Positions 42,582-55,763 of a stretch of 64,000 nt of DNA are shown piece by piece. Source of the stretch: Luteimonas padinae (lineage in GTDB: Bacteria > Pseudomonadota > Gammaproteobacteria > Xanthomonadales > Xanthomonadaceae); NCBI RefSeq assembly GCF_014652935.1, contig NZ_BMZT01000002.1, positions 62,001 through 126,000 on the forward strand. Reading direction: 5' to 3'. The notes beneath the pieces were generated by a model that saw only the letters and a list, made by a program, of their open reading frames with translations, had not been told where the DNA came from and searched no databases. Numbering within the stretch: the first letter of the stretch is position 1; each line of letters opens with the position of its first letter. The translations under genes and the position numbers were made by a program.

Positions 42582-43430
42582 TCAGCGCAGCCGCGTCGCC
42601 AGGCGCTGGCCGAGCCGGACCGGCGTTTCCGCGCCGAGGCCCGCGGCCAGTTCGGCCACGCCGGGGGGCAGCAGCACGATCACGGTGGAGCCGTAGTTGA
42701 ACCGCGCCATCTCGGCGAAGCGCGCGAGTTCGACCGTGGCGCCGCCCACGTAGTCCTTGCTGGTGACGCGGTCGCCGTAGGGGGGGATCTCCTCGCCGCT
42801 CCACACCGTTTCCACGCCCGACACCAGCAGCGCGCCGACCATCACCACCGCCATCGGGCCGAAATCGGTGGCGAAGTGGCAGACCAGGCGCTCGTTGCGC
42901 GCGAACAGGCGCGGCACGTGTGCCACCGCCGCCGGGCCGACGCTGAAAAGCCGGCCGGGGACGTGGACCGTGCGCAGCAGCCGGCCGTTCCAGGGCATGT
43001 GCACGCGGTGGTAGTCCTTCGGGGACAGGTAGACCGTGGCGAACAGGCCGCCGTCGTAGGGCGCGGCGGCGGCCTCGTCGGCGAGCAGCTCGGCGGCTGT
43101 GAACGAGCGGCCCTTGGCCTGGAAGATGCGGCCGCCTTCGATCGGCCCGCACTGGCTGATGCGGCCGTCGGCCGGCATCAGGATCGCGTCGGGGTCGGCA
43201 TCGGCCGCGCGCGCGCCGGGGCGCAGGGCGCGGGTGAAGAAGGCGTTGAACGTGGGATAGGCGGCGGGGTCGGACTGGGCCGCCTCCGACAGGTCCACGC
43301 CGAAGCGGCGTACCACGGTGTCGATCAGCCACGCGCGCAGGCGCGGGTTGTCGGAGTACGCCAGGCGGCGCGCGGCCGAGGACAGCAGACGGTGCGGCAG
43401 GGCGTAGGTGAGCGCGGTGGCGAGGCTCAC
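42582..43430 (-). CDS. psd: Phosphatidylserine decarboxylase proenzyme
   Basis: This 282-residue membrane-associated enzyme makes phosphatidylethanolamine. The self-cleavage site for the pyruvoyl group is in [10 protein letters not shown], with Ser as the residue converted to pyruvate (usual motif LGST). Other conserved blocks are [34 protein letters not shown] and [15 protein letters not shown]. The start is GTG at 43430, overlapping the SCO gene stop as GTGA and indicating coupled translation. The usual upstream ATG is absent. Confidence 0.94.
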   Translation of the reverse strand: MSLATALTYALPHRLLSSAARRLAYSDNPRLRAWLIDTVVRRFGVDLSEAAQSDPAAYPTFNAFFTRALRPGARAADADPDAILMPADGRISQCGPIEGGRIFQAKGRSFTAAELLADEAAAAPYDGGLFATVYLSPKDYHRVHMPWNGRLLRTVHVPGRLFSVGPAAVAHVPRLFARNERLVCHFATDFGPMAVVMVGALLVSGVETVWSGEEIPPYGDRVTSKDYVGGATVELARFAEMARFNYGSTVIVLLPPGVAELAAGLGAETPVRLGQRLATRLR

Positions 43431-44074
43431 TGCAGGACCTCGCCGGTCAGCGCGGTGAGGTCGGCGGCGATCGCGGCCGGCTCCAGCGGCGCCTGCACGA
43501 CGCCGGCCATGCGGCCCTCCGGGTCGAGCACGGCGAGCGCGGCGGAATGATCGATGGTGTACGCATCCTCGGGCGCGCCGTCGGGGCCGGGGACCTTCAT
43601 GAACACCAGCGACAGCGAGCGCGCGAACGCCTCCAGCGACGGAATGTCGGCGGTGGCGGCCAGCGTGTCGCGATGGAAGAAGGCGGCGTATTCGCCGATG
43701 CGGTCCGGGCTGTCGCGCTCGGGGTCGACCGAGACGAACAGCACCCGCGGCCGCCTGGCCTCGGGCAGGGCTTCCCATTCCTTCTGCGCGCGCGACAGGT
43801 CGGCCAGCGTGGTCGGGCAGACGTCCGGGCAGTGGGTGAAGCCGAGGAACACCAGGGTCCAGTGGCCGTGCAGTTCGCCGGGCACCAGCTGGGTGCCGTC
43901 GGACTGCTGCAGGGCGAAGGGCGGCAGCTCGCGCGCCTGCGGGAACAGGCGCACCGTCTGCAGCTCGGGGCGGGGCGGGGCGTCGTTGCGGCCGAACCAG
44001 CGCTGCGACGCCACCAGGCCAAGGCCGGCGGCGAGGGCGATCACGAGCACGATCAGGATGCTGCGGTTGAACAT
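43427..44074 (-). CDS. SCO family protein (copper chaperone)
   Basis: This 215-residue membrane-anchored thioredoxin-fold protein has the SCO copper ligands: C-x3-C in [10 protein letters not shown] and the distant histidine in YTIDHSAA. One N-terminal helix (about 5-24) anchors it. SCO proteins deliver copper to the Cu-A centre of cytochrome c oxidase. It is translationally coupled to psd and is on the other strand from prmB, 108 bp away. Confidence 0.94.
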   Translation of the reverse strand: MFNRSILIVLVIALAAGLGLVASQRWFGRNDAPPRPELQTVRLFPQARELPPFALQQSDGTQLVPGELHGHWTLVFLGFTHCPDVCPTTLADLSRAQKEWEALPEARRPRVLFVSVDPERDSPDRIGEYAAFFHRDTLAATADIPSLEAFARSLSLVFMKVPGPDGAPEDAYTIDHSAALAVLDPEGRMAGVVQAPLEPAAIAADLTALTGEVLQ

Positions 44075-44182
44075 GGGGCCTCGTGGCGTCCGGGGGCGGG
44101 CCATCATAGCGGCCCGCGCGGGGCGCGGCATGGCTTCCCTATATACTGCGTGGCCCCGGCGGAACGCGCCGCGAAACGCGCC

Positions 44183-45166
44183 ATGACGACCCATCAGCTC
44201 CAGACCATCATCGACCTGATCCGCTACGGCGCCAGCCGCTTCAACGCGGCGGGCCTGACCTTCGGCCACAGCTACGACAACGCCCTGGACGAAGCCACGC
44301 AGCTGACCCTGCACGCGCTGCACCTGCCGCACGACCTCAGCCCGGTCTACGGCCAGGCGCGGGTGACCGAGGCCGAGAAGGAGGACGTGCTGGGCCTCTT
44401 CATCCGCCGCATCGAGGAGCGCATCCCGGCGGCCTACCTGTGCGGCGAGGCCTGGTTCGCCGGGCTCAGCTTCAAGAGCGACCCGCGTGCGCTGGTGCCG
44501 CGTTCGCCGATCGCCGAACTCATCGAGTCCGGCTTCGAGCCCTGGCTGGCCGGGCGCGAGGTGCGCCGGGCGCTGGACCTGTGCACCGGCTCGGGCTGCA
44601 TCGCGATCGCGATGGCGCACTGGAACCCGGACTGGCACGTAGACGGCGTCGACCTGAGCGACGACGCGCTGGCGCTCGCGCGCGAGAACGAGCGCCGGCT
44701 GGACGTGCACAACACCCGCTTCCTGCGCTCGGACCTGTTCACCGCGCTGCAGGGCGAGCATTACGACCTGATCGTCACCAACCCGCCCTACGTCACCAAC
44801 GACGAGACCGACGCGCTGCCGCGCGAGTACTCGTACGAGCCCGAGATGGGCCTGCGCGCCGGCGACGACGGCCTCGACCTGGTGCTGGAGATCCTGCGCG
44901 ACGCGCCGCTGCACCTCTCCGAGGACGGCCTGCTCATCTGCGAAGTCGGCGAGGCCGAGCGCGCGCTGTCGCGCCTGCTGCCCGAGCTGCCGCTGATGTG
45001 GATCGAGTTCAAGGTCGGCCAGATGGGCGTGTTCGTCGTCGAGCGCCACGACCTGGTCACGCACAACGCGCGCATCGCCGCGCTGGCGGCCGAGCGCGGT
45101 CGCGGGGCGCCCGCCGCGGTGCCGTCGCAGCGGCCGCGCGGCGCCGACCCGGACAGCCTGTTCTGA
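44183..45166 (+). CDS. prmB: Ribosomal protein L3 glutamine methyltransferase PrmB
   Basis: This 327-residue enzyme methylates a glutamine of ribosomal protein L3. It has SAM motif [13 protein letters not shown] and the catalytic NPPY of Gln methyltransferases, plus the PrmB-type [13 protein letters not shown]. The N-terminus [16 protein letters not shown] is the family start. It is upstream of aroC by 40 bp; this prmB-aroC order is common in Xanthomonadales. Confidence 0.95.
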   Translation: MTTHQLQTIIDLIRYGASRFNAAGLTFGHSYDNALDEATQLTLHALHLPHDLSPVYGQARVTEAEKEDVLGLFIRRIEERIPAAYLCGEAWFAGLSFKSDPRALVPRSPIAELIESGFEPWLAGREVRRALDLCTGSGCIAIAMAHWNPDWHVDGVDLSDDALALARENERRLDVHNTRFLRSDLFTALQGEHYDLIVTNPPYVTNDETDALPREYSYEPEMGLRAGDDGLDLVLEILRDAPLHLSEDGLLICEVGEAERALSRLLPELPLMWIEFKVGQMGVFVVERHDLVTHNARIAALAAERGRGAPAAVPSQRPRGADPDSLF

Positions 45167-45206
45167 TGCGCGCACCCGCGGGCCAGGCGTCGCGCGGGGC
45201 GCGGCC

Positions 45207-46316
45207 GTGAACACCTTCGGGCAGCTGCTGCGCGTCACCACCTTCGGCGAGTCCCACGGGCCGGCGATCGGCTGCGTGGTCGACGGCTGCCCGCCGGGCA
45301 TCGCGCTGGCACCGGGGGACTTCGCGCACGACCTCGAACGCCGGGCGACCGGCCGTAGCCGCCACACCTCCGCCCGGCGCGAGGAGGATGCGGTCGAGAT
45401 CCTCTCCGGCGTCTACGAAGGCGTGACCACCGGGACCCCGATCGCGCTGCTGGTCCGCAACACCGATGCCCGCAGCAGGGATTACACGGCCATCGCCTCG
45501 CAGTTCCGCCCCGGCCACGCCGACTACGCCTACTGGCAGAAGTACGGCATCCGCGACCCGCGCGGCGGCGGCCGCAGCTCGGCGCGCGAGACCACGATGC
45601 GCGTGGCCGCGGGTGTAATCGCTAAGAAGTGGCTGGCGGACCGCCACGGCGTGCGCGTGCGCGGCCACCTCGCGCAGATCGGCGACGTGCAGCCGCATGC
45701 GCACGACTGGGATGCCGTCGAAGCCAACCCGTTCTTCTGGCCGGACGCCGCGCAGGTGCCGGAACTCGAGGCGTACATGGACGCGCTGCGCAAGTCCGGC
45801 GATTCGGTCGGCGCGCGCGTCACCGTGGTCGCCGACGGCGTGCCGCCGGGCTGGGGCGAGCCGGTGTACGGCAAGCTCGACGCCGGCATCGCCGCGGCGA
45901 TGATGTCGATCAACGCGGTCAAGGGCGTGGAGATCGGAGACGGCTTCGCCAGCGTCGCGCAGAAGGGCAGCGTGCACCGCGACGTGATGACGCCCGAAGG
46001 CTTCCTGACCAATCATGCCGGCGGCGTGCTCGGCGGCATCAGCAGCGGCCAGCAGGTGGTGTGCTCGGTGGCCTTCAAGCCGACCTCGAGCCTGCGCCTG
46101 CCGGTCGAAGGCCTGGACGTCGACGGCCGCGTGGTGGACATCGTCACCACCGGCCGCCACGACCCCTGCGTCGGCATCCGCGCCACCCCGATCTGCGAGG
46201 CGATGCTGGCGCTGGAGCTGATGGACCAGGCGCTGCGGCATCGCGCGCAGTGCGGGGACGTCGGCAACGTGGCGCCGCGAATCCCGGCGTCGGCCGGCGG
46301 TCGCGATGATGGCTGA
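45207..46316 (+). CDS. aroC: Chorismate synthase
   Basis: This 369-residue FMN enzyme converts 5-enolpyruvylshikimate-3-phosphate to chorismate, the last step of the shikimate pathway. Signatures are [15 protein letters not shown] near the start, [10 protein letters not shown] and the [16 protein letters not shown] block, with AFKPTSSL and [13 protein letters not shown] near the C-terminus (split). The start is a GTG at 45207. Its product feeds the trp genes downstream. It overlaps the next gene by 11 nt. Confidence 0.96.
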   Translation: MNTFGQLLRVTTFGESHGPAIGCVVDGCPPGIALAPGDFAHDLERRATGRSRHTSARREEDAVEILSGVYEGVTTGTPIALLVRNTDARSRDYTAIASQFRPGHADYAYWQKYGIRDPRGGGRSSARETTMRVAAGVIAKKWLADRHGVRVRGHLAQIGDVQPHAHDWDAVEANPFFWPDAAQVPELEAYMDALRKSGDSVGARVTVVADGVPPGWGEPVYGKLDAGIAAAMMSINAVKGVEIGDGFASVAQKGSVHRDVMTPEGFLTNHAGGVLGGISSGQQVVCSVAFKPTSSLRLPVEGLDVDGRVVDIVTTGRHDPCVGIRATPICEAMLALELMDQALRHRAQCGDVGNVAPRIPASAGGRDDG

Positions 46317-47304
46317 GCCGCGTCCGCGCGTCTGGGTGTCGCAGCCGCTGTACCCGGACATCGAGGCGCGCCTGGACGCCTGGTTCGATGTCACCCGCAC
46401 GTCGCAGGTCACCGACCATGCGCCCGACGCCATCGCCGCCGCGCTGGCTGAGGCCGACGGCGCACTGGTGACGCTGAACGACCGCATCGGCGCGGCCGAG
46501 GTGGCGAACGCACTGAGGCTGCGCGCCGTCGCCAACGTCGGCGTCGGCTACAACAACCTCGACGTCGCGGCGCTGGCCGCGCGCGGCATCGTCGCCACCA
46601 ACACGCCGGGCGTGCTGACCGAGACCACCGCCGACTTCGGCTTCGCCCTGATGATGGCCGCCGCGCGGCGGATCACCGAGGCCGAGCACTGGCTGCGCGA
46701 AGGCCGCTGGCAGGGCTGGGGCTTCCACCAGCTGCTGGGTGCCGACATCCACGGCAGCACGCTGGGCATCCTCGGCATGGGCCGCATCGGCCAGGGCATC
46801 GCCCGCCGCGCGCGCGGCTTCGACATGCGCGTGCTGTACCACAACCGCAGCCGGCTGCCGGAGGCGATCGAACGCGACTGCGCCGCCACATGGGTGGAGC
46901 GCGACGCACTGTTCGCCGACGCCGACCACCTGGTGCTGGTGCTGCCATACACCGCGGCCAACCACCACATCGTCGACGCCGCGGCGCTGGCGCGCATGAA
47001 GCCGACGGCTACGCTGACCAGCATCGCCCGCGGCGGCCTCATCGACGAAGACGCGCTGGCCGACGCGCTGCAGGCCGGGCGCCTGGCCGCGGCGGGGCTG
47101 GACGTGTTCGAGGGCGAGCCCGTGGTCAACCCACGCCTGCTGGACTGTCGCAACGTCGTGCTGACGCCGCACATCGCCAGCGCCAGCCTGCCGACGCGCA
47201 GGGCGATGGTGTCGCTGGCGGTGGACAACCTCATCGCGGCGATGGGGTTCGGGCCGGATGCGGGGCGGCCGCCCAGCGTGGTGACCGCGCCGATGGCGAC
47301 CTGA
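46306..47304 (+). CDS. 2-hydroxyacid dehydrogenase (GhrB-like)
   Basis: This 332-residue D-2-hydroxyacid dehydrogenase has the NAD(P) motif [19 protein letters not shown] and the catalytic Arg ([12 protein letters not shown]), Glu (VFEGEPVV) and His (LTPHIASAS). It resembles the glyoxylate/hydroxypyruvate reductases, which use NADPH. The N-terminus can start at 46306 or 46309 (two ATGs); both overlap the aroC end, suggesting coupling. Confidence 0.93.
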   Translation: MMAEPRPRVWVSQPLYPDIEARLDAWFDVTRTSQVTDHAPDAIAAALAEADGALVTLNDRIGAAEVANALRLRAVANVGVGYNNLDVAALAARGIVATNTPGVLTETTADFGFALMMAAARRITEAEHWLREGRWQGWGFHQLLGADIHGSTLGILGMGRIGQGIARRARGFDMRVLYHNRSRLPEAIERDCAATWVERDALFADADHLVLVLPYTAANHHIVDAAALARMKPTATLTSIARGGLIDEDALADALQAGRLAAAGLDVFEGEPVVNPRLLDCRNVVLTPHIASASLPTRRAMVSLAVDNLIAAMGFGPDAGRPPSVVTAPMAT

Positions 47305-47380
47305 GTCGGAAGGCAGCGCCTGGGCGCTCGTCCCCGGGCAGGCGCGGTGGCCCGCCGGCGGCATTCCGTAGAATGCGGCG

Positions 47381-48124
47381 ATGTACACCAGCACCGCCGC
47401 CTACCATTTCGTCGCCATCGACGATCCCGCCGCCGTGGCTTCGGACGTGCGTGCCCTTGCTGAGCAGCAGGGCCTGCTCGGTACCGTCCTGGTCGCGGGG
47501 GAGGGCATCAACCTGTTCCTGGCCGGGGAGGGCGGCGCCATCGACGCCTTCCTCGCCGGGCTGCGCGCGGATCCGCGGTTCGCGGCCCTCCAGGCCAAGC
47601 TCAGCCACAGCCGCACGCCGCCCTTTGCGCGCCTGAAGGTCAAGGTCAAGCCCGAGATCATCAGTTTCCGCCGCGAGGGGGCGTCGCCGCTCGACGGCCG
47701 CGCGCCGGCGGTGGCGCCGGCGGACCTGGCGCGCTGGATCCGCCAGGGCCATGACGACGACGGCCGCCGCCTGGTCCTGCTCGACACCCGCAACCGCGAG
47801 GAGATCGGCCACGGCACCTTCGCCGGGGCGCTGACCCTGCCGATCGACCGGTTCACCGAGCTGCCGGCGGCGCTGGAGTCGCACCGCGAGACTCTGGCCG
47901 ACGCCACCGTGGTCGGCTTCTGCACCGGCGGCATCCGCTGCGAGAAGGCGGTGAACTGGATGCGCAGCGAGGGCTACGGCCGCGCGCTGCAGCTGGAGGG
48001 CGGGATCCTGGGCTATTTCGAGGCCGTGGGCGGCTTCGGGTACGAAGGCCGCTGCTTCGTTTTCGACGAGCGCGTGGCGCTGGATCCGTGCCTGTGCGCC
48101 GCGGCGGACGCCGACGCGCGATAA
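47381..48124 (+). CDS. trhO: tRNA U34 hydroxylase-type rhodanese TrhO
   Basis: This 247-residue protein has an N-terminal ferredoxin-like part (LLGTVLVAGEGINLFLAG) and a rhodanese domain with the cysteine loop CTGGIRCEKA. This matches TrhO (YceA), which makes 5-hydroxyuridine at tRNA position 34 with oxygen. It is shorter than E. coli YceA (about 350 residues), lacking a C-terminal cysteine extension apart from DPCLCAA. It lies 77 bp after the dehydrogenase gene. Confidence 0.88.
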   Translation: MYTSTAAYHFVAIDDPAAVASDVRALAEQQGLLGTVLVAGEGINLFLAGEGGAIDAFLAGLRADPRFAALQAKLSHSRTPPFARLKVKVKPEIISFRREGASPLDGRAPAVAPADLARWIRQGHDDDGRRLVLLDTRNREEIGHGTFAGALTLPIDRFTELPAALESHRETLADATVVGFCTGGIRCEKAVNWMRSEGYGRALQLEGGILGYFEAVGGFGYEGRCFVFDERVALDPCLCAAADADAR

Positions 48125-48170
48125 TGGCCCGCTGCGCGGCGAGGCCGCGCGACCAGTCAACGGAGTCACG

Positions 48171-49187
48171 ATGGGCAGGCAGTACAGGGTGGCCGTGGTC
48201 GGTGCGACCGGCGCGGTGGGCGAGACCATGCTTTCGATCCTGGCCGAGCGCGGCTTCCCGGTGGGCGAACTGGTGGCGCTGGCCAGCGCGTCGTCCGCGG
48301 GCTCGACGGTCGCGTTCGGCGACGAGGACGTGGTGGTGCGCGACCTGGCGGAGTTCGATCCGGCGGGCGTCGACATCGCGCTGTTCTCCGCCGGCGGCGC
48401 GGTGTCGAGGGAATACGCGCCGAAGTTCGCCGCCGCCGGGGCGGTGGTGATCGACAACTCCTCGGCCTTCCGCATGGACGCCGATGTGCCGCTGGTGGTC
48501 GCCGAGGTCAATCCCGAGGCGGCGAAGCAGCGCCCGCGCGGCATCATCGCCAACCCCAACTGCTCGACCATGCAGATGCTGGTGGCGCTGGCGCCGATCC
48601 ATCGCGAGGCCGGCATCGAGCGCATCAACGTCGCCACCTACCAGTCGGTGTCGGGCGCGGGGCGCTCGGCGCTGGAGGAGCTGGGCCGGCAGACCGCCTC
48701 GCTGCTCGGGTTCCAGGGCGCGGAGCCGGTGCGCTTCCCGGTGCAGGTCGCCTTCAACCTGATCCCGCACATCGATGACTTCATGGATAACGGCTTCACC
48801 CGCGAGGAGATGAAGCTGGTGTGGGAAACCCGCAAGATCCTCGGCGACGAGTCGATCCAGGTGAACCCGACCGCGGTGCGCGTGCCGGTGTTCTACGGCC
48901 ACGCCGAGGCGGTTCACGTCGAGACCCGCGAGAAGATCAGCGCCACGCGCGCGCGCGAACTGCTCGAGGCGGCGCCCGGCGTGGAGGTGGTGGACGAGCG
49001 CGCGGCGGGCGGCTATCCGACGCCGGTCACGCATGCTTCGGGCAACGATGCGGTGTACGTCGGGCGCATCCGCGAGGACATTTCGCATCCGCGCGGACTC
49101 GACCTGTGGATCGTGGCCGACAACATCCGCAAGGGCGCGGCCTTGAATGCGGTACAGGTCGCGGAACTGGTCGCGGCCGAGGCGTGA
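48171..49187 (+). CDS. asd: Aspartate-semialdehyde dehydrogenase
   Basis: This 338-residue enzyme makes aspartate semialdehyde for lysine, threonine and methionine synthesis. The NADP motif VVGATGAVGETML opens the protein; the catalytic cysteine is in ANPNCSTMQM and the His/Arg region in NLIPHIDDF and VRVPVFYGHAE. It follows trhO by 46 bp and precedes fimV, the order seen in Xanthomonas. Confidence 0.96.
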   Translation: MGRQYRVAVVGATGAVGETMLSILAERGFPVGELVALASASSAGSTVAFGDEDVVVRDLAEFDPAGVDIALFSAGGAVSREYAPKFAAAGAVVIDNSSAFRMDADVPLVVAEVNPEAAKQRPRGIIANPNCSTMQMLVALAPIHREAGIERINVATYQSVSGAGRSALEELGRQTASLLGFQGAEPVRFPVQVAFNLIPHIDDFMDNGFTREEMKLVWETRKILGDESIQVNPTAVRVPVFYGHAEAVHVETREKISATRARELLEAAPGVEVVDERAAGGYPTPVTHASGNDAVYVGRIREDISHPRGLDLWIVADNIRKGAALNAVQVAELVAAEA

Positions 49188-49239
49188 TGCCCGTGGCGCG
49201 TTGCCATCCACGGTGCGCGGCCGCTAGAGTCCACGCGAT

Positions 49240-51207
49240 ATGACGGGGGAACGAGTGGCCACGACACCGCGTTTGAAGCGAGCGTTCTTGCGGGCGGCCC
49301 TGTGCGGGCTCGCGCTGGTGCTGTTCGCGGGCCAGGCGTTGGCGCTGGGTCTGGGCCGGATCGAGGTCAAGTCGCGCGCGGGCCAGCCGCTGCTGGCCGA
49401 GATCCAGGTGGTGTCCAGCGATCCCGCGGAGCTCGACCAGCTGCGCGCGCGCCTGGCGTCGCCCGAGACCTTCCGCCGTATCGGCCTCGCGGCCCCGGAT
49501 GCCGTGGTGTCGGGCCTCGAGTTCACGGTGGCGCTGGATGCCCGCGGCAACCCGGTGATCCGCGTCACCACGCGCGAGCCGGTGACCCAGCCCACGCTGA
49601 CCTTCCTGGTCGAGGTGGATTGGGGCCAGGGCCGGCTGGTGCGCGAGTACTCGGCGCTGGTGGACGCGCCTCAGACCGTATCCGCGCCGGCGCAGCCCGC
49701 GATCCAGGCGCCGGTCGCGGCCTCGTCGGACACGATCCTGCGCGAGCCGGAAGCGGCGGCGGAAGCCGTCGCGGACGATCCGCGCGCCGGGACGGACGCC
49801 GCGGCCCCGGAGGAGGCCATGGCCGCGGAGGCGCCGCCGTCCGCCGAGGCGGGGGAGGCCGCTCCGGCGGCACCGGTGGCGACGCCAGCGCCGGCACCTG
49901 CCCCGGTTGCCGCATCGGCTCCCGCCCCCGCTCCGGCCGCGGCCGCCCCGGTGGCCGCTGGCGAGTACGGCCCGGTCAAGGAAGGCGACACCCTGGGCGA
50001 AATCGCCGCGACGCTGGCCGGCGACGGTATCAGCCGCGAGCAGGCCATCGTGGCCCTGTTCCGGGCCAATCCGCAGGCCTTCATCGCCGACAACCTGAAC
50101 CTGATGCGCCGGGGCGCGGTGCTGCGCATTCCCGACCGGGCCGATATCGCCGCCCTGGACCAGCGCGAATCGCGCGCGCTGATGCGCGAGCAGATCGCCG
50201 CCTGGCGCGACATGACCCGGCCGGCGCCGCAGCCCGAAGCCGCGGTTGCCGACGCGGCCGCGCCGGTGGGCGAGGGCACGGGGCAAGGCCAAACGGCCGG
50301 GCAGGCGACGGGCGACGCGGCGGCGGGCGACACCGCGCCCCGGACCGCGGACGCGCGCCTGGAAATCGTGCCGCCGTCGGCTGGAGACGGCCGCCAGGCA
50401 GGCATTCGATCCGGCATCCAGGCCGGTGGCGAGGGTGAGATGCTTCGACAGGAACTGCAGCAGGAGCTGCAACAGCGCCAGGAAACCCTGGCCGCGCGCG
50501 ACGCCGAAGTCGCCGAGCTCAAGGCCCGCGTGGCCGACCTCGAGCGCCTGCAGGCGCAGCAGGCGCAGCTGATCACGATGAAGGACAGCGAGCTGGCGGC
50601 GGCCCAGGAGCGGCTGGCCAATGCGCCGGCGTCCACGGCCGCGCCCGCGCCCGACGCTGCGGCGGCGGACACGGGCGGCCTGCCCTGGGCCTGGATCGGC
50701 CTCGGGCTGCTGGTCGCGATGCTCGTCGCCTGGCTGCTGCTGCGTCGCGCGCCGAAGGCGACGGCGCGTCCGCGCTTCGACACGGCCGCCCTGGCCGCGG
50801 CCGCGCCGCAGCGTGCCGAGGCCGCCGTGAAGCCCGAGCCGCCGGCGGCCGCGCCGGCGACCCCGACCTGGCACGCGGCCGACGCCGCGGCCGTGGACCT
50901 GCCGCGGGAGCCCGCTCCAGCGCCCGCCGCCGGCCCCGCGACCGCGGAGGCCCCGCCGGCACCCGCGCCCGTGGGCGACGACCTCCCCGATGACACCGCG
51001 CCCGGCGCGGACGCGGCGGACACCGACGCCGCCGTGATCGCGTCGCTCAACCCGGCACCCGGCGGAAGCGAGCGCATCGAACTGGCGCGCGCCTACCTCG
51101 ACCTCGGCGACACCGAGACCGCCCGCGACCTGCTGCGCGAAGTGGCCGAAGCCGGCAATCCAGCCGCCCGCGCCGAAGCCTCGCGCCTGCTGGACAGCAT
51201 CGCCTGA
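49240..51207 (+). CDS. fimV: FimV-family polar landmark protein
   Basis: This 655-residue protein has a signal peptide (about 17-37), the FimV N-terminal domain ([19 protein letters not shown]), a LysM-type motif ([17 protein letters not shown], about 245-265), a coiled coil (about 395-455, Glu/Gln/Leu rich), one membrane helix (about 478-500) and the C-terminal FimV segment ([21 protein letters not shown]). It helps place type IV pili and twitching machinery at the pole. It is shorter than Pseudomonas FimV (over 900 residues). A GTG at 49255 is an alternative start. Long Ala/Pro linkers make the composition low in complexity. Confidence 0.9.
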   Translation: MTGERVATTPRLKRAFLRAALCGLALVLFAGQALALGLGRIEVKSRAGQPLLAEIQVVSSDPAELDQLRARLASPETFRRIGLAAPDAVVSGLEFTVALDARGNPVIRVTTREPVTQPTLTFLVEVDWGQGRLVREYSALVDAPQTVSAPAQPAIQAPVAASSDTILREPEAAAEAVADDPRAGTDAAAPEEAMAAEAPPSAEAGEAAPAAPVATPAPAPAPVAASAPAPAPAAAAPVAAGEYGPVKEGDTLGEIAATLAGDGISREQAIVALFRANPQAFIADNLNLMRRGAVLRIPDRADIAALDQRESRALMREQIAAWRDMTRPAPQPEAAVADAAAPVGEGTGQGQTAGQATGDAAAGDTAPRTADARLEIVPPSAGDGRQAGIRSGIQAGGEGEMLRQELQQELQQRQETLAARDAEVAELKARVADLERLQAQQAQLITMKDSELAAAQERLANAPASTAAPAPDAAAADTGGLPWAWIGLGLLVAMLVAWLLLRRAPKATARPRFDTAALAAAAPQRAEAAVKPEPPAAAPATPTWHAADAAAVDLPREPAPAPAAGPATAEAPPAPAPVGDDLPDDTAPGADAADTDAAVIASLNPAPGGSERIELARAYLDLGDTETARDLLREVAEAGNPAARAEASRLLDSIA

Positions 51208-51262
51208 CGGCCGCGCCGTCGCCGCGGACGCCCGCGGCGCGGCCGGACCGTGGACGCACGCC

Positions 51263-52096
51263 ATGCGCTACGCCTTGGGCATCGAATACGACGGCGGCGG
51301 CTTCCTCGGCTGGCAGCGGCTGACCCCGCACGGCGTCGAAAGCGTCGACACGCTGCAGGCGGCGCTGGAAGGCGCGCTGTCGAAGGTTGCCGACGCACCC
51401 GTGGGCACCACCTGCGCGGGCCGCACCGACGCCGGCGTGCATGCGCGCTGCAACGTGGTGCATTTCGACAGCGAAGCCGGGCGCAGCCCGCGCAACTGGG
51501 TGATGGGCACCACCTCGCTGCTGCCGCCGGCGATGTCGGTGCGCTGGTGCCGCGAGGTCGGCGACGACTTCAACGCGCGCTTCTCGGCGCGCGCCCGGCG
51601 CTACCGCTACAGCATCCTCAACCGCCCGGTGCGGCCGGCGCTGGGCCGCCAGTACCTGGCCTGGACCCGCAAGCCGCTGGACGCCGGGGCGATGCACCGG
51701 GCCGCGCAGGCCCTGGTGGGCGAGCTGGACTTCTCCTCGTTCCGCACCGTGCACTGCCAGGCGCCGCACGCGCGCCGCGACCTGCAGGCGATCCGGATCA
51801 CGCGCGAGGGCGAGGTGGTGGTGGTCGAGGTGCAGGCCAACGCGTTCCTGCATCATATGGTCCGCAACATCGTCGGCTCCCTGCTCGAGGTCGGTGACGG
51901 ATCGCGGCCCGAAGGCTGGATCGCCGAGGTCCTCGAGGCCCGGGACCGGCGCTGCGCGGGGCCGACCGCACCGCCCGGGGGCCTCGTGTTCCTGGGCCCG
52001 CTGTACCCGGCCGCGTGCGGCCTTCCCGACGAGGTCACGCTGGACGCCCCGGGCGCCGGCGGCACTTCCGTTTCCTCCCACCTTCCGGCCTCCTGA
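51263..52096 (+). CDS. truA: tRNA pseudouridine(38-40) synthase TruA
   Basis: This 277-residue enzyme makes pseudouridine at tRNA positions 38-40. It has [16 protein letters not shown], the catalytic Asp in [11 protein letters not shown], and [18 protein letters not shown] with the C-terminal [19 protein letters not shown] (in two parts). The start ATG at 51263 gives the conserved beginning. It is followed by trpF after one base, so tRNA modification and tryptophan genes share a transcript. Confidence 0.95.
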   Translation: MRYALGIEYDGGGFLGWQRLTPHGVESVDTLQAALEGALSKVADAPVGTTCAGRTDAGVHARCNVVHFDSEAGRSPRNWVMGTTSLLPPAMSVRWCREVGDDFNARFSARARRYRYSILNRPVRPALGRQYLAWTRKPLDAGAMHRAAQALVGELDFSSFRTVHCQAPHARRDLQAIRITREGEVVVVEVQANAFLHHMVRNIVGSLLEVGDGSRPEGWIAEVLEARDRRCAGPTAPPGGLVFLGPLYPAACGLPDEVTLDAPGAGGTSVSSHLPAS

Positions 52097-52097
52097 C

Positions 52098-52780
52098 ATG
52101 CCACGCAGCCTGTTCCGCACCCGCATCAAGTTCTGCGGCCTCACCCGCGCCGGCGACGTGCGCCTGGCCAGCGAACTTGGCGTCGACGCCGTGGGCTTCG
52201 TCTTCGCCCAGGGCAGCCCGCGCCGCATCCATGCCGCCGAGGCGCGCGCCCTGCGCGAGGCGCTCGCGCCGCTGGTCGACGCGGTGGCGGTGTTTCGCGA
52301 CAACAGCGCCGAAGAGGTACGCGAGGTGGTCCGGCAGGTGAAGCCCAGCCTGCTCCAGTTCCACGGCGGCGAGGACGATGCCTTCTGCCGCCGCTTCGAC
52401 CTGCCGTACGTGAAGGCGGTGGCGATGGGCGCGGGCGCCCCGGCCAGCGGCCCGGCGCTGCTGGCCGCGTTCCCGGGCGCCTCGGCCTTCCTGTTCGACA
52501 GCCACGGCGGCGGCCACGACGGCGGCAGCGGCCGCTGCTTCGACTGGAGCGCCCTGCCCGCCGGCCTGGGACGGCCGTTCCTGCTGTCGGGCGGGCTGAC
52601 CCCGGACAATGCCCACGATGCCGTCGCCACGACCCAGCCCTGGGGCGTGGACGTGAGCAGCGGCATCGAAACCGCGCCCGGCCTGAAGGACGGCGAGCGC
52701 ATGCGCGCCTTCGTTTCCGAGGTGCGGCGGGCCGACTGCCGACCCGACGACGACGCCACGAGCCCGGAAGGAGGGGCCCG

Positions 52781-52784
<4 letters not shown>
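52098..52784 (+). CDS. trpF: Phosphoribosylanthranilate isomerase
   Basis: This 228-residue TIM-barrel enzyme of tryptophan synthesis has [13 protein letters not shown] near the start (catalytic Cys) and the phosphate-binding loop [10 protein letters not shown] with [15 protein letters not shown]. The Asp acid is in FLFDSHG. The ATG at 52098 begins one base after the truA stop. The end overlaps trpB by ATGA. Confidence 0.95.
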
Positions 52785-53991
<1,207 letters not shown>

Positions 53992-53995
<4 letters not shown>

Positions 53996-54831
53996 GCGCC
54001 GCCGATGTCGCACCGCGCATCGCGCGCCGCTTCGCCGCCCTGCGCGCCGCCGGCCGCAAGGCGCTGGTGCCCTTCATCACCGCCGGTGACCCGGGGTTGG
54101 AGGACACCGTGCCGGTGATGCACGCCATGGTCGAGGCCGGCGCCGATGCCATCGAACTCGGCGTGCCGTTCTCCGACCCCATGGCCGACGGCCCGACCAT
54201 CCAGCGCAGCTCCGAGCGCGCGATCGCGCGCGGCGCCGGCATGGCCTGGGTGCTGGAGCGGGTGCGCGAGTTCCGGCAGCGCGACGACGCCACCCCGGTG
54301 ACCCTGATGGGCTACCTGAATCCGGTCGAGATCCGCGGCGCCGCGGCCTTCGCGGCCGCCGCGGCCGATGCCGGGGTCGATGGCGTGCTGCTGGTCGACC
54401 TGCCGCCGGAGGAGGCCGTGGAGTTCCGCGAGGCCTTCTCCGCCCACGGCGTCGCGCTGGTGCTGCTGGCCTCGCCGACCACGGATGCCGCGCGCATGGA
54501 CATGCTGTGCGGGCTGGCCCAGGGCTATCTGTACTACGTGAGCATGGCCGGCGTGACCGGCGATTCCGCGCGCCTGGACGCCGCCGCCGCCGCCGCGCAC
54601 CTGCGCGCCATCCGCGCGCGCAGCCCGGTGCCGGTGGTGGTCGGCTTCGGCATCCAGGACGCCGCCAGCGCCGCGGCGATGGCGGTGGATGCCGACGGCG
54701 TCGTGGTCGGCAGCGCCCTGGTCAAGGCCATGGACGCGGCGGGGGCCGGCCGTGCCGCCGATGCCGCCGCGGCCTTCCTCGCCCCCCTCCGGCAGGCGCT
54801 CGACGCCGGTGCCGGCGGGGCGGTGGGCTAA
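53992..54831 (+). CDS. trpA: Tryptophan synthase alpha subunit
   Basis: This 279-residue TIM barrel cleaves indole-3-glycerol phosphate. The catalytic Glu is in [18 protein letters not shown] (also the Asp), with the phosphate loop [10 protein letters not shown]. It starts within the trpB stop codon. The last 20 residues are Ala/Gly rich and variable. It precedes accD by 44 bp, a linkage of tryptophan and fatty acid genes typical of gammaproteobacteria of this group. Confidence 0.96.
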
Positions 54832-54875
54832 ACTTTCCGGGTTCGCGGCCCCGTCCGCAGAGGATCAAGCAACGC

Positions 54876-55759
<884 letters not shown>

Positions 55760-55763
<4 letters not shown>
